Assembly: GCA_963664655.2 (NCBI GenBank)
Contig: OY761554.1
Span: 3,720,001-3,784,000 of the forward strand
Source: Desulfospira sp963664655
GTDB lineage: Bacteria; Desulfobacterota; Desulfobacteria; Desulfobacterales; Desulfobacteraceae
Length of the DNA: 64,000 nt
Direction of reading: 5' to 3'
Part shown: positions 27,966-37,016 of the stretch, piece after piece
How the letters are laid out: each line of letters opens with the position of its first letter
Position numbering within the stretch: the first letter of the stretch is position 1
Program-made: the position numbers and the translations under genes
The notes under the pieces: model-generated
Seen by the model: only the letters and a program-made list of their open reading frames with translations
Told to the model about the DNA's origin: nothing
Databases searched by the model: none

Positions 27966-30615
27966 ACCTGTCATGAAAGTGCTTGCCCTGGTGGCCCTGG
28001 CCGGCGCGGCCGGTCTTGCCATCCTTGTCTCCAACCTTTCTTTCGTGGCCCAGAAAGCGGTTCATGCCAAATTTGATGCCCTGATTCAGGACCTGGACCT
28101 TGATTTTGAAATCTCTCGCCTTAGTTTGACCCGCGGCCTTATTTTGGATGTAAGGTATGGAAAAGGGGTTTGTGCTGAAAAGATTCTTTTGGACTGGGCG
28201 GTTAGAAGAGCCGGTCCCCGGTCTTTCCGGTTTGATCCTCAAACACTGTCTGTTTCTGGCCTTTCCATTAACCTTGTTATGGATGAAACCGGCCGGGTAT
28301 ATCTTGACGGAAAGGGGCCGTCTGACGATAGTGCCGGCCCGGTCTCCACAGCCGGAATCCAGCAGATGCTGTCCTTTCTGCCCGAAACATTAACCATCTC
28401 CCGCGCCAAACTCACACTTCGCCTTCAAAATCGCGACATCATCCTTCCCTTTGACGTTACGGTCTTTCTAAACCGGGAGGAAAACAAAGCCGACTGCCGG
28501 GTTCATCTGTTTTTCGCCGGTGATCGATTTGAACTGACCATGGTGGCGGATTTGTCCAGTCCGGATCAGGTGTTTGAAAATCCCTTAAGCCTGGTGCAGG
28601 ATTTGAAATTTTCCGGAACCCAACTCCATCCCGGGACACTGGCCCAACTTTTTGGGGTTGATTTTCCCAGATTTTCAGGCACCTGTGATGTGGCAGTGAA
28701 TCAAAAGGGAACGCATGGGGCAGGGGTTCGCCTGTCCCGGCTTGGCCTGGTTTATCCGGTTCAAGCCGAAATAACCAATTTTACGGCAGACCTTGGGTTC
28801 ACCCCCCGGGGCCTGGCCGTGGACACCCGGTTTGATCTTGGCTGTTCCCACATTCAACAGGCCGGCATTCAATTATCGGGCGATCAGGCTCAAACGCCCC
28901 TGGTCCTGCCGGTATCCGGAAGGATCAGTGTGAACCGGTCAGGGCAGGGGGCGGATGACTGGGCGGTTAAACTGGAGGCCCAGACCTTGCCGGTCAAAGC
29001 GGTGACCCTTGACATGGGAAAAGATCAGCTTTGCATCCATAACCCGTTCCTGGCTGCGGACCTGAAAGGCGGTATGAAAACCCTTGGCGGAAACGTGCTC
29101 ATCCGTTCGGACCAGGTCCGGGTGAAGCACGGACCGGCCCAGCTGGAGGCCCGGTCTTTTGAGCTGGATTCCACCCTTGATTCGGTTCTGGCGCTCTTTG
29201 GAGAAAATGGTGAAAAAAACGGGGAAGCAACGGCAGCCTTTACATCTAAAATGTCCGGGATAAAGGCAGCGGTTAACGGGGTTACAGGGTCCGTTAAGGC
29301 GGTTGAAAAACAGGGTACGGTTTATCTGGCCAGGGACAGGCCTGTCCGGTTCAATATCCGGACACGCCTGGTCAACGGCAACGCCGCCCTGGTGGATGCC
29401 GGGGCAACCCTGATCGGCATATCTGCCGATCTGTCCTATGCCCACCCGTTTGACGACCGGCAGGCCAGAGAAGGCCGGTATTCCATTTCTCTGGTTCAAA
29501 CCGGCAGCCTGCCCGGGGTAACCGTTTCCGGCAGCCTGATTCAAACCGGCCCCATGGGGGTGAAATTCAGTGGCAAAGCCGGCAGCAAAGAGGTTGAGCC
29601 CCTTAATGTAAGCTTTTCGGGAATGGCGGATCTGGAAAATCATTTATCGGCAAAGATCAATGCCCGTTTCAGCCGAACCCGGCTGACCTCAGACCAGATC
29701 GGGCCCCTGTTTCCGGAACTTGCCCGGGCCGGAACCTTTGAATTGGATGTGTCGGGCAATGCCGGGGCGGTATATGACGGTACAGGGGTCAAAACCCGGG
29801 CCGGGCTTGAGATCCACCAGGGCCATATGGTGCTGGGCGAAACCGGTGTCAAGGTGGAGGGGATCAAAGGGGCCATTGAGTTTAACGACCTTATTTGCCC
29901 TGAGTCCCTGCCCGGACAGCTTTTGACCATTGACACCGTTGAATCGGGCAAGGTTAAATTTTCAGACATCCGGGCAAGGTTCAGTATTGAGGACGGCTCT
30001 TTTTTGAATCTTGAAAATTTAAGGGCCGGCTGGTGCAGCGGGCTGATCTCAACTGAAGCCGCAAGGTTCCCGTCCAAAGACATGCGCCATACCCTGATCC
30101 TCTACTGTGACCGGCTGAACCTTTCCGGGCTTTTGGCCCAGATGGGCTCATTTGAGGCTGAGGGCACCGGAACATTAAGCGGCCGCATTCCGGTGGTGAT
30201 TTCCCAAGACGGCATGGCCTTTGAAAACGGATTTTTGTTTTCCACTCCCGGAACCGGGGGACGGATTAAGATCGTGAATACCCAGGGGCTTTTGGCCGGG
30301 ATACCCATGGGGACGCCCCAGTTCGGCCAGCTGGATCTGGCCGCTGAAGCCCTCAAAGAATTTGATTATGACTGGGCCAAGCTCAAACTCAATACCCATG
30401 AGGATACCCTTTCGGCCAATCTCGAACTTTACGGCAAGCCTTCAAAGGTGCTGCCCTTTGAATATAAAAAAGAAATCGGATCATTTGTCCGGGTCGGGGC
30501 CAGGAGCCCCGGGTCCCGCTTCCAGGGGATCCAGCTGGACGTTAATTTGAAACTGCCCTTTAATAAAATGGTGAAATTTGGTAATCAGTTGGTAAATCTA
30601 TTTGAGGATAAATAA
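27955..30615 (+). CDS. ydbH: YdbH-type AsmA-like envelope-spanning protein
   Basis: An 886-residue protein with one N-terminal membrane anchor (VLALVALAGAAGLAILVS) and a long beta-rich periplasmic body. The family C-terminal block is FGQLDLAAEALKEFDYDWAK followed by ANLELYGKPSKVLPFEYKK. In E. coli YdbH is one of three partly redundant AsmA-like bridges (with TamB and YhdP) carrying phospholipid to the outer membrane. The identification rests mainly on the next two genes, which reproduce the ydbH-ynbE-ydbL order. The start overlaps the rhomboid gene by 11 bases. Confidence 0.82.
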   Translation: MSFKPVMKVLALVALAGAAGLAILVSNLSFVAQKAVHAKFDALIQDLDLDFEISRLSLTRGLILDVRYGKGVCAEKILLDWAVRRAGPRSFRFDPQTLSVSGLSINLVMDETGRVYLDGKGPSDDSAGPVSTAGIQQMLSFLPETLTISRAKLTLRLQNRDIILPFDVTVFLNREENKADCRVHLFFAGDRFELTMVADLSSPDQVFENPLSLVQDLKFSGTQLHPGTLAQLFGVDFPRFSGTCDVAVNQKGTHGAGVRLSRLGLVYPVQAEITNFTADLGFTPRGLAVDTRFDLGCSHIQQAGIQLSGDQAQTPLVLPVSGRISVNRSGQGADDWAVKLEAQTLPVKAVTLDMGKDQLCIHNPFLAADLKGGMKTLGGNVLIRSDQVRVKHGPAQLEARSFELDSTLDSVLALFGENGEKNGEATAAFTSKMSGIKAAVNGVTGSVKAVEKQGTVYLARDRPVRFNIRTRLVNGNAALVDAGATLIGISADLSYAHPFDDRQAREGRYSISLVQTGSLPGVTVSGSLIQTGPMGVKFSGKAGSKEVEPLNVSFSGMADLENHLSAKINARFSRTRLTSDQIGPLFPELARAGTFELDVSGNAGAVYDGTGVKTRAGLEIHQGHMVLGETGVKVEGIKGAIEFNDLICPESLPGQLLTIDTVESGKVKFSDIRARFSIEDGSFLNLENLRAGWCSGLISTEAARFPSKDMRHTLILYCDRLNLSGLLAQMGSFEAEGTGTLSGRIPVVISQDGMAFENGFLFSTPGTGGRIKIVNTQGLLAGIPMGTPQFGQLDLAAEALKEFDYDWAKLKLNTHEDTLSANLELYGKPSKVLPFEYKKEIGSFVRVGARSPGSRFQGIQLDVNLKLPFNKMVKFGNQLVNLFEDK

Positions 30616-30627
30616 GGAGGTTGGGCC

Positions 30628-30825
30628 ATGAAGAAAGCTATTTCCCTTTTATGGTTTGCCATTTTGCTGTTCCCGGGGTGCCAGTCCAGCCATGAGGTGG
30701 AAGTCAAGCCTGTGGAAATCAAGCCCATTCACATTACCATTGATGTGAATGTTAAAGTTGACCGGGCGCTGGATGATTTTTTTAATGATGTCTATGCCGA
30801 TGATACTGAAACAAAAAGCAAATAG
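30628..30825 (+). CDS. ynbE: YnbE-like small lipoprotein
   Basis: A 65-residue precursor with a lipobox (LLFPGC) and a short mature part, including VEIKPIHITIDVNVKVDRAL. Acyl attachment at Cys18 would fix it in the outer membrane. In E. coli YnbE caps the YdbH bridge. GGAGG lies directly upstream. Confidence 0.85.
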   Translation: MKKAISLLWFAILLFPGCQSSHEVEVKPVEIKPIHITIDVNVKVDRALDDFFNDVYADDTETKSK

Positions 30826-30833
30826 GAGGGACC

Positions 30834-31202
30834 ATGAAATTTAGAATATGCCTGATGGGCTTGATGCTTCTGGTGGTGGGATTTGGGATGGTCCAGCCGG
30901 GCCTGGCACAGGATGTTAAAGAGCGGATGAAACAACGGCTGCCGGTGATTGCCGATCTTAAAGCCAGGGGGATTATCGGTGAAAGCCATGACGGGTATCT
31001 GGCTTTTGTGGGAACGAAAAAAGAAAATCAGGACATGGTCAGCAGTGAAAACAATGACCGCAAAGCTGTTTATACAAAAATGGCCCAACAGCAGAAAACC
31101 ACGTTGGACCTGGTTGAGAAGCGGGCGGCGGCCAATCTTGCCAAAAGAGCAAATCCCGGTGAATTTGTTCAAAAACCCGGCGGGGAATGGATTAAAAAAT
31201 AA
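30834..31202 (+). CDS. ydbL: YdbL-like periplasmic protein (DUF1318)
   Basis: A 122-residue exported protein with a signal peptide ending LAQD and the DUF1318 pattern (DLKARGIIGESHDGYLAFV, then RKAVYTKMAQQQKTTLDLVE). The E. coli homologue regulates YdbH-YnbE assembly. It is 8 bases after ynbE and is the last gene of the run. A dispersed repeat follows at 31223. Confidence 0.88.
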   Translation: MKFRICLMGLMLLVVGFGMVQPGLAQDVKERMKQRLPVIADLKARGIIGESHDGYLAFVGTKKENQDMVSSENNDRKAVYTKMAQQQKTTLDLVEKRAAANLAKRANPGEFVQKPGGEWIKK

Positions 31203-31222
31203 AGTCCGCCGGAATCCGGGTT

Positions 31223-31317
31223 TATATGAAAGTCTCACTAACAAGCCGAAAAGACTTTCATTTTTCGTTGTGGACGGTGCTTGGTTGGACAATCAAAGCC
31301 GTCCGTGACGGTTATAA
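31223..31317 (+). repeat. Dispersed repeat, copy A
   Basis: It begins TATATGAAAGTCTCACTAAC; TGAAAGTCT (31227-31235) pairs with AGACTTTCA (31252-31260). Then come CGTTGTGG, GCTTGGTTGGA and a second dyad GCCGTCC/GACGGT. It lacks the CTGCCCTT-AGGGTAT middle of copies B and D. It lies between ydbL and the convergent 31312-31734 gene. Confidence 0.8.
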
Positions 31318-31734
31318 GGTTACAAAACGGTTCAGTTCCTTGAGTATGGTATAATAAATGTCCTCATCGCTGCCGTAGATATCAATCACATCTTTGTGGT
31401 TGATCAGTTTTTCAACAATAAACGCGGTAAGATACAGGCAGGCAATGTTCGGGCTTGATACCAGCGATCTGAACGGTGCAATCATGTAATCCACATCAAA
31501 ATCCTCGGCCTTGATCAGTTCGTCCAGGCACCGGGCAATCTGGTTTTCAATGCTGGATTTGCTTACGGTTTCGATAAGGCCGGTTTCAATGAGTCTCATG
31601 CACACCTTGTTGCTGAAGTCATCAATGTTGTCCCGGATGGCGCGGATGGTTTTAACTCGTTCCCTTTCTTTTGAAGATTCAATTTTGGAAAGAAGTTTGG
31701 ATTCCCTGTTTCCGGTATAAAACATTTTGGCCAT
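31312..31734 (-). CDS. Conserved-looking hypothetical protein, helical
   Basis: A 140-residue soluble protein, charged and helix-rich (SKIESSKERERVKTIRAIRD, then DIYYTILKELNRFVTL). It has no signal peptide and no motif I recognise. Its stop lies in the edge of repeat copy A. The clean ribosome site (AAGGATAAATTC before ATG) and codon usage like the neighbours support a real gene. Confidence 0.6.
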   Translation of the reverse strand: MAKMFYTGNRESKLLSKIESSKERERVKTIRAIRDNIDDFSNKVCMRLIETGLIETVSKSSIENQIARCLDELIKAEDFDVDYMIAPFRSLVSSPNIACLYLTAFIVEKLINHKDVIDIYGSDEDIYYTILKELNRFVTL

Positions 31735-31909
31735 GAATTTATCCTTAATATGCCGTCACGGACAGCCCTTAATACCGGGCTTGGTCCACAACAAAATTAA
31801 AACTGATGACTCAAAGGGTTTCCCCTCTAGTTTTCTTCTCAACACTAATCCATTATAATATGCCATATAAAATTCACGCGCAAGCTAAAAGAATGGGAAT
31901 CACAGGGTA

Positions 31910-33628
31910 TCAGGAATTCAGATCTTCCACAATCAGCTGAATCGAGTCCGGCCGGAATTTATTGAGCTTGAGCCTAAAGGCCAGAAAACTGTAAAAATCG
32001 GGCAGGTCGTTGATGTGTCCAACGTTAAAGTGAAAGGCTTCAATGGACGGGCTGTTGTCCTGGGATGCCGCATCTTTTAACACCATTCTCCGGTGCCGGC
32101 CCCCAAGGATGTGAGAAGAGACCACTTTAAGGTTCCGGCACAAAAAAACGGGTTCCGGATTGGAGGTGCCAAAGGGGCGGAAAAGGTCAATCTGTTTTGC
32201 CAGGGACAGATCCATGTCATTAAATTCGAGCTCGGCATCAATGGCCAGCCGTTTTTGAAAATCTTTGTGTGTGTAATGGGTGTTAAAATGTTCGCAAAGC
32301 CTTTCGCAAAGTTCAGCCAGCCGTTTTTCGGTTAAGGTAAGGCCCGATGCCAAGGCATGACCCCCGAATTTTTCCAGCAAATGGGCATTTTCAGCCAGGG
32401 CGTTATAGATATTGATCTGGTTGATGCTCCGGCATGATCCCACGAGAAGATCGTCCACACAGGAGAGAAGCACCACCGGGCAGGCATGTTTCCGGGCCAG
32501 CTTTGAGGCGGCAATCCCCAGGACCCCCGGGTTCCATTCCGGGTCATGGAGGAACAGCAGTCTTTCGGAAATCAGGGACGGGTCTTTAAAGATCCGGTTT
32601 TCAATATCCAGAACAATCTGCTTTTCAACGGCCTGGCGTTTCCGGTTAAGTTCATCAAGCAGCATGGCGGTCTGCTCTGCCTCAGCATGGTGCTTACAGG
32701 TCAGCAGAGAAACACAGATTCTGGCATGGGAGATCCGGCCGGCCGCATTGAGCCTGGGAACAATTTTAAAGGACACATCATCGGAGTCCAGGCGCCCGGC
32801 ATCCAAACGGGCGGCCCGGAGCAGGGCGGCAAGCCCGGGCCGCAGGTTTTTGCGCATCTGCCGGATCCCGGCAGCACACAGCTGCCGGTTTTCCCGGATC
32901 AGGGGAACCATGTCCCCGATGGTGCCCATGGCAAACAAATCCAGAAGTGGGGCAAGGGAGGGTTCGCCCAGGGTTTCCCATACCCCGTTTTCCCTAAAAA
33001 ATTTTCGAAGGGCCATGGCCAGATACAGGGCAACCCCCACCCCGGCCAGGTATGCCAGGCCCGAAGGGCAGTCCTTTTGTTTGGGATCAATCAGGGCCAA
33101 GGCCTTGGGCAGTTCCTGGCCGGGTTCATGGTGGTCCGTGACAATGACATCAATGTCTTCTCTGGCGGCGGCATTCACGGCGTCAATGGAAGAAATGCCG
33201 CAGTCCACGGTGATGATCAGGTCTACATCCATGTCGGCGGCCATGGCGGCATGGTCCGGGTTCATGCCGTATCCTTCCTTGACCCGGTGGGGGATGTACC
33301 AGGTAAGATCTGCGTCCACCTGGGACAAAAAATCCAGCAGCAGGGCGGTGGCCGTGATTCCGTCGGCATCAAAGTCGCCGAAAATCAAGATCTTTTCATG
33401 GTTGAGGACAGCCGTATAAATCCGTTCTACAGCCTTTTCCATGTCCTTGAGGGTGAAGGGATCGGACAGGCCGCTTAGATCCGGATCTAAAAAGGCCCGG
33501 GCCTGGTGATGCGTGGTAATCCCGCGCCGGACCAGCAATCCGGCAATCACCGGATGACAGGCAAGCTCATCTGAAAGCCGGGCTGCCGTGTCCGGATCAA
33601 AACGGGGGTATGTGAGCAAAGGTTCCAT
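31910..33628 (-). CDS. recJ: Single-stranded-DNA-specific exonuclease RecJ
   Basis: A 5'-3' ssDNA exonuclease for recombination and mismatch repair. At 572 residues it is full-length. DHH-family metal motifs are in order: FGDFDADGITATALLLDF, TVDCGISS, VTDHHEPG, then the DHHA1 block GGHALASGLTLTEKRL. It is monocistronic and divergent from the DUF4911-miaB set. Confidence 0.95.
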   Translation of the reverse strand: MEPLLTYPRFDPDTAARLSDELACHPVIAGLLVRRGITTHHQARAFLDPDLSGLSDPFTLKDMEKAVERIYTAVLNHEKILIFGDFDADGITATALLLDFLSQVDADLTWYIPHRVKEGYGMNPDHAAMAADMDVDLIITVDCGISSIDAVNAAAREDIDVIVTDHHEPGQELPKALALIDPKQKDCPSGLAYLAGVGVALYLAMALRKFFRENGVWETLGEPSLAPLLDLFAMGTIGDMVPLIRENRQLCAAGIRQMRKNLRPGLAALLRAARLDAGRLDSDDVSFKIVPRLNAAGRISHARICVSLLTCKHHAEAEQTAMLLDELNRKRQAVEKQIVLDIENRIFKDPSLISERLLFLHDPEWNPGVLGIAASKLARKHACPVVLLSCVDDLLVGSCRSINQINIYNALAENAHLLEKFGGHALASGLTLTEKRLAELCERLCEHFNTHYTHKDFQKRLAIDAELEFNDMDLSLAKQIDLFRPFGTSNPEPVFLCRNLKVVSSHILGGRHRRMVLKDAASQDNSPSIEAFHFNVGHINDLPDFYSFLAFRLKLNKFRPDSIQLIVEDLNS

Positions 33629-33750
33629 TCTGGTTGGTGAAGAAATATATCTGCCGGCCCGGATAAAGTCAAAAAAATTGTTTGGGAATTCATTTTGTTA
33701 GATGGTATACTGCACAACTTGATTTCGCGTTAACCCCGGGATTTGAGGAA

Positions 33751-33960
33751 ATGCAAACCATCATCAGGGAATACCAGGTGGATAAAACCAGGATTGGTTT
33801 TATCAGATTTATATTAGAGGCGTATGAGGGCATTGCCGTTATGACAACCCTTGATCCGGCAAAGGGGCTGATCCGGATAAGGATGGCCCCGGGCCGTGAG
33901 GCAACCGTGTTCCGTGTGATTGAAGACTTAAGAAAGGATATGGCGTTTAATGAGGTGTAA
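33751..33960 (+). CDS. DUF4911 family small protein
   Basis: A 69-residue soluble protein; the block GFIRFILEAYEGIAVMTTLD is the DUF4911 core. The start at 33751 fits the family length, although GAGG is close to the ATG; an upstream in-frame start at 33682 would add 23 residues. It overlaps miaB by 11 bases, and the two are often adjacent in deltaproteobacteria. Function is unknown. Confidence 0.7.
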   Translation: MQTIIREYQVDKTRIGFIRFILEAYEGIAVMTTLDPAKGLIRIRMAPGREATVFRVIEDLRKDMAFNEV

Positions 33961-35335
33961 AGGGCTGGCATATGTCCATACCATTGGCTGCCAGATGAAT
34001 GTGTATGATTCGGAAAAACTTTCCGGGATTCTTATGGATAACGGATTTGAACCCACCCGGGACATGGAGCGTGCCGATATTGTGGTCTGCAACACCTGCG
34101 CCATCCGCCACAAGGCCCAGGAAAAGGCCTTTAGTTTTTTAGGCCGGTTTGCCGCCGTCAAAAAAAAGCGGCCTTCCCTGATCACGGTCATGGCCGGGTG
34201 TGTGGCCCAGCAGGAGGGCCAAAAGGTATTTGACCGGCTCCCCTTCCTGGACCTGGTCCTGGGAACCCAGGCATTTGAACGGTTTTCAACCCATATTGCC
34301 GCCATTCAAGCCGGAAAAAAGAAACTGGTCGATACAGACCCTTCTGATGCCATTTTTGAGGCCATGCCCCGTGAATCCGGCTTGACCCGGAATAAAATTT
34401 CCCGGTTTGTGACCATCATGCAGGGGTGTGATAATTATTGCACTTATTGTGTGGTCCCCTATGTCAGGGGCCGGGAACGAAGCCGTGATCCCGAGCATAT
34501 CGTTCAGGAAATAACAGCCCTTTCCAACGCCGGGGTCAAAGAGGTGACCCTGCTTGGCCAGAACGTCAACTCCTACGGCATCAAGGAAAAGGGCATCTCC
34601 TTTGCCGGGCTTTTAGAAAAGGCGGCAACGGTTGAAAGGATCAGGCGGATCCGGTTTGCCACCTCCCATCCCAAGGATTTGTCCTCTGATCTGATCCATG
34701 CCATCCGGGATATCGATAAAGTCTGCAACCACCTTCATCTGCCGGTCCAGTCCGGTTCCAACCGGATTTTAAACAAAATGAACCGCAGGTATACCCGGCA
34801 GATATACATGTCAAGAATTCAGGCCTTAAGGGATGCCTGTCCCGGGATTGCCCTGTCCACGGATATTATTGTGGGGTTCCCTTCTGAAACCATAGATGAT
34901 TTTAACCAGACCATGGACCTGATCCGGGAAGTTGAATTTGACTCCATTTTTGCCTTTGCCTATTCAGACCGGTCCGTGGCGCCGGCGGCCAGATTCCCGG
35001 ACCAGGTGAATGAAGATGAAAAAATGGTCCGGCTCAACCGTCTTCTCGAGTTCCAGGAGACCATTACGGAAAAGAAAAACCACCAGGAAACCGGAAAGGT
35101 CCTTAAGGTTTTGGTGGAGGGCCAGAGTGCCAAACAGCGGGAGGGCTTTGTCAAAGAAAACGATAAGACCTGCCAGATGTCCGGCCGCACCGAGTCCAAT
35201 AAAATCGTTCATTTCCCTTTTGAAACCGGTCATATCGCAGATGAAGTAACCATCAAAATAGAAAAGGCATATCCCCATTCCTTATGGGGAACCCCTGTTG
35301 GGAGAACCAGTGAAAATGAAGAAAAAAGCCGGTAA
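33950..35335 (+). CDS. miaB: tRNA-2-methylthio-N6-isopentenyladenosine synthase
   Basis: A radical-SAM methylthiotransferase acting on i6A37 of tRNAs. The N-terminal UPF0004 domain carries cluster cysteines in GCQMNVYDSE, CNTCAIR and GCVAQ. The radical-SAM cysteines are in GCDNYCTYCVVPYVRGRE, and a C-terminal TRAM domain closes the 461 residues. It overlaps DUF4911 upstream and map downstream. Confidence 0.96.
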   Translation: MRCKGLAYVHTIGCQMNVYDSEKLSGILMDNGFEPTRDMERADIVVCNTCAIRHKAQEKAFSFLGRFAAVKKKRPSLITVMAGCVAQQEGQKVFDRLPFLDLVLGTQAFERFSTHIAAIQAGKKKLVDTDPSDAIFEAMPRESGLTRNKISRFVTIMQGCDNYCTYCVVPYVRGRERSRDPEHIVQEITALSNAGVKEVTLLGQNVNSYGIKEKGISFAGLLEKAATVERIRRIRFATSHPKDLSSDLIHAIRDIDKVCNHLHLPVQSGSNRILNKMNRRYTRQIYMSRIQALRDACPGIALSTDIIVGFPSETIDDFNQTMDLIREVEFDSIFAFAYSDRSVAPAARFPDQVNEDEKMVRLNRLLEFQETITEKKNHQETGKVLKVLVEGQSAKQREGFVKENDKTCQMSGRTESNKIVHFPFETGHIADEVTIKIEKAYPHSLWGTPVGRTSENEEKSR

Positions 35336-36197
35336 AATCGGTAGAAACAACCCCTGTCCCTGCGGGTCGGGCATCAAGTATAAAAACTGCTGCATGAATA
35401 AAAACAATGCCATTACCTTAAGCCAGGAATATAAACAGCGGTATGATATTATCCTGAAGACCCCGGAACAGGTGGAGGGCATCCGAAAATGCGGGGAACT
35501 TTTACTGTCCATCATGGACGGGGTGGAAAAGATGATCCGGCCCGGGCTTAAAACCGAAGAGATCAACACCTATGTCCACGAACAGACCATTAATGCCGGG
35601 GCGGTTCCGGCGCCCTTAAATTACCGGGGATATCCCAAAAGCGTCTGTGTGTCCGTTAACGAAGTGATCTGCCACGGTATCCCGGGGGACCTTGAACTCA
35701 AAGACGGCGACATCGTCAATGTGGACATTACCCCCATCCTGAACGGCTATTACGCCGATGCCAACAAGACCTTTTTTGTGGGCACGCCCACCCGGGACGG
35801 GGAAAAGGTTGTGGCCGTGGCCGCCGAAGCCTTAAAACGGGGAATGGAAGTGGTGCGGCCCGGCGCCACCCTTGGCGATATCGGCCATGCCATCCAGTCT
35901 TATGCCGAGGGGCAGGGCTGTTCCGTGGTCAGGGAGTTTGTGGGCCACGGGGTCGGCCTTGATTTCCACGAGCAGCCCCAGGTGCTTCATTTCGGCTCAC
36001 CGGGAAAAGGTGTTGTCCTGGTTCCGGGCATGGTGTTCACCATTGAACCCATGGTCAACCTGGGCAAAAAGGACCTTCATGTTTTAGAAGACCGGTGGAC
36101 CGCCGTGACCGATGACGGGTCGTTATCGGCCCAGTTCGAGCAGACCATCCTGGTCACCGAAACCGGGTACGAGAGCCTTACCCCCTATGCGCTATAG
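35316..36197 (+). CDS. map: Methionine aminopeptidase type I with N-terminal SEC-C motif
   Basis: Removes the initiator methionine. The SEC-C zinc motif NNPCPCGSGIKYKNCC precedes the catalytic domain. Metal ligands are visible in VNVDITPILNGYYADANKTF, GHGVGLDFHEQP, FTIEPMVNLG and AQFEQTILVTE. ATG at 35316 is chosen, with GGAGA 10 bases upstream; a GTG at 35310 is the alternative. It overlaps miaB by 20 bases and plsC by 11. Confidence 0.95.
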   Translation: MKKKAGKIGRNNPCPCGSGIKYKNCCMNKNNAITLSQEYKQRYDIILKTPEQVEGIRKCGELLLSIMDGVEKMIRPGLKTEEINTYVHEQTINAGAVPAPLNYRGYPKSVCVSVNEVICHGIPGDLELKDGDIVNVDITPILNGYYADANKTFFVGTPTRDGEKVVAVAAEALKRGMEVVRPGATLGDIGHAIQSYAEGQGCSVVREFVGHGVGLDFHEQPQVLHFGSPGKGVVLVPGMVFTIEPMVNLGKKDLHVLEDRWTAVTDDGSLSAQFEQTILVTETGYESLTPYAL

Positions 36198-36939
36198 CAT
36201 TAACACCATTTTATCGGTGGGCTATATCCTGTTTATCGGCATCAGTTCCGCTGTCCTGTTTGTCATTTCTCTGGCGATCTTTCTGACAACGGTCTGGTTT
36301 GACAAGCGAAGGGTGATTCTTAACCTGTTTGCGTCGTTCTGGGCCTGCCTTTATATCTGGCTGATGCCTCTCTGGTCGGTCACCATTTCAGGCCGGCACA
36401 AAATGGACTTTCATAAGGGATATGTCCTGGTGTCCAATCACCAGTCACAGCTGGATATTCTGGTGCTTTACCGGCTGTTCTTTCCCTTCCGGTGGGTCTC
36501 CAAAGCCGAGGTGTTCAATCTTCCCTTTATCGGCTGGAACATGGTTCTAAACGGTTATATCAAATTAAAAAGGGGAAACAAGGAAAGCGTTGAAAAGATG
36601 ATGCAGGACTGCCGGAACCTGCTGGCGGACAATATATCGGTGTTTTTTTTCCCCGAAGGCACCCGGTCCAAAACAGGTGTCTTAAGGCCGTTTAAGCCCG
36701 GGGCCTTTATCCTGGCCAAAGAGATGAAAAAATCCATTCTTCCCGTTGTCATCAACCATACCAGAGACGCCCTGCCCAAACACTCCCTCAGATTTCAGGG
36801 CCGTCACCAAATGGCGGTGACGGTGCTGGACGAGATCCCTTTTTCTGAGTTTGAAAATGAGGCGGATGAAGACCTGGCCGAACGTGTCCGCAGCCTGATC
36901 GGCTCCCATGTGCCCGAACATCAGGCCCGCCCCGTTTGA
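36187..36939 (+). CDS. plsC: 1-acyl-sn-glycerol-3-phosphate acyltransferase
   Basis: Makes phosphatidic acid at the inner membrane. The 250-residue protein has an N-terminal membrane segment, the HX4D motif in SNHQSQLDILVLY, FFFPEGTRSKTG (substrate-binding) and VVINHTRDALPKH. The start at 36187 overlaps the map stop, giving tight coupling; longer in-frame starts inside map are ignored. Confidence 0.93.
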   Translation: MRYSINTILSVGYILFIGISSAVLFVISLAIFLTTVWFDKRRVILNLFASFWACLYIWLMPLWSVTISGRHKMDFHKGYVLVSNHQSQLDILVLYRLFFPFRWVSKAEVFNLPFIGWNMVLNGYIKLKRGNKESVEKMMQDCRNLLADNISVFFFPEGTRSKTGVLRPFKPGAFILAKEMKKSILPVVINHTRDALPKHSLRFQGRHQMAVTVLDEIPFSEFENEADEDLAERVRSLIGSHVPEHQARPV

Positions 36940-37016
36940 AACACCAGATGTTGGGGGGGGCTGCGGGCTTTTTTTCGCCGGCTGTTGAGACCCCCTGTGC
37001 ATGGGGCGGCCTGTTG

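Noticed and set aside
30792..31292. Leftward 166-residue frame opposite ydbL
   Set aside because: It is antisense to ydbL and its start lies in the dispersed repeat; similar starts recur in other repeat copies.
32412..33478. Large rightward frames opposite recJ
   Set aside because: They are antisense shadows of GC-rich recJ; the recJ protein has all family motifs.
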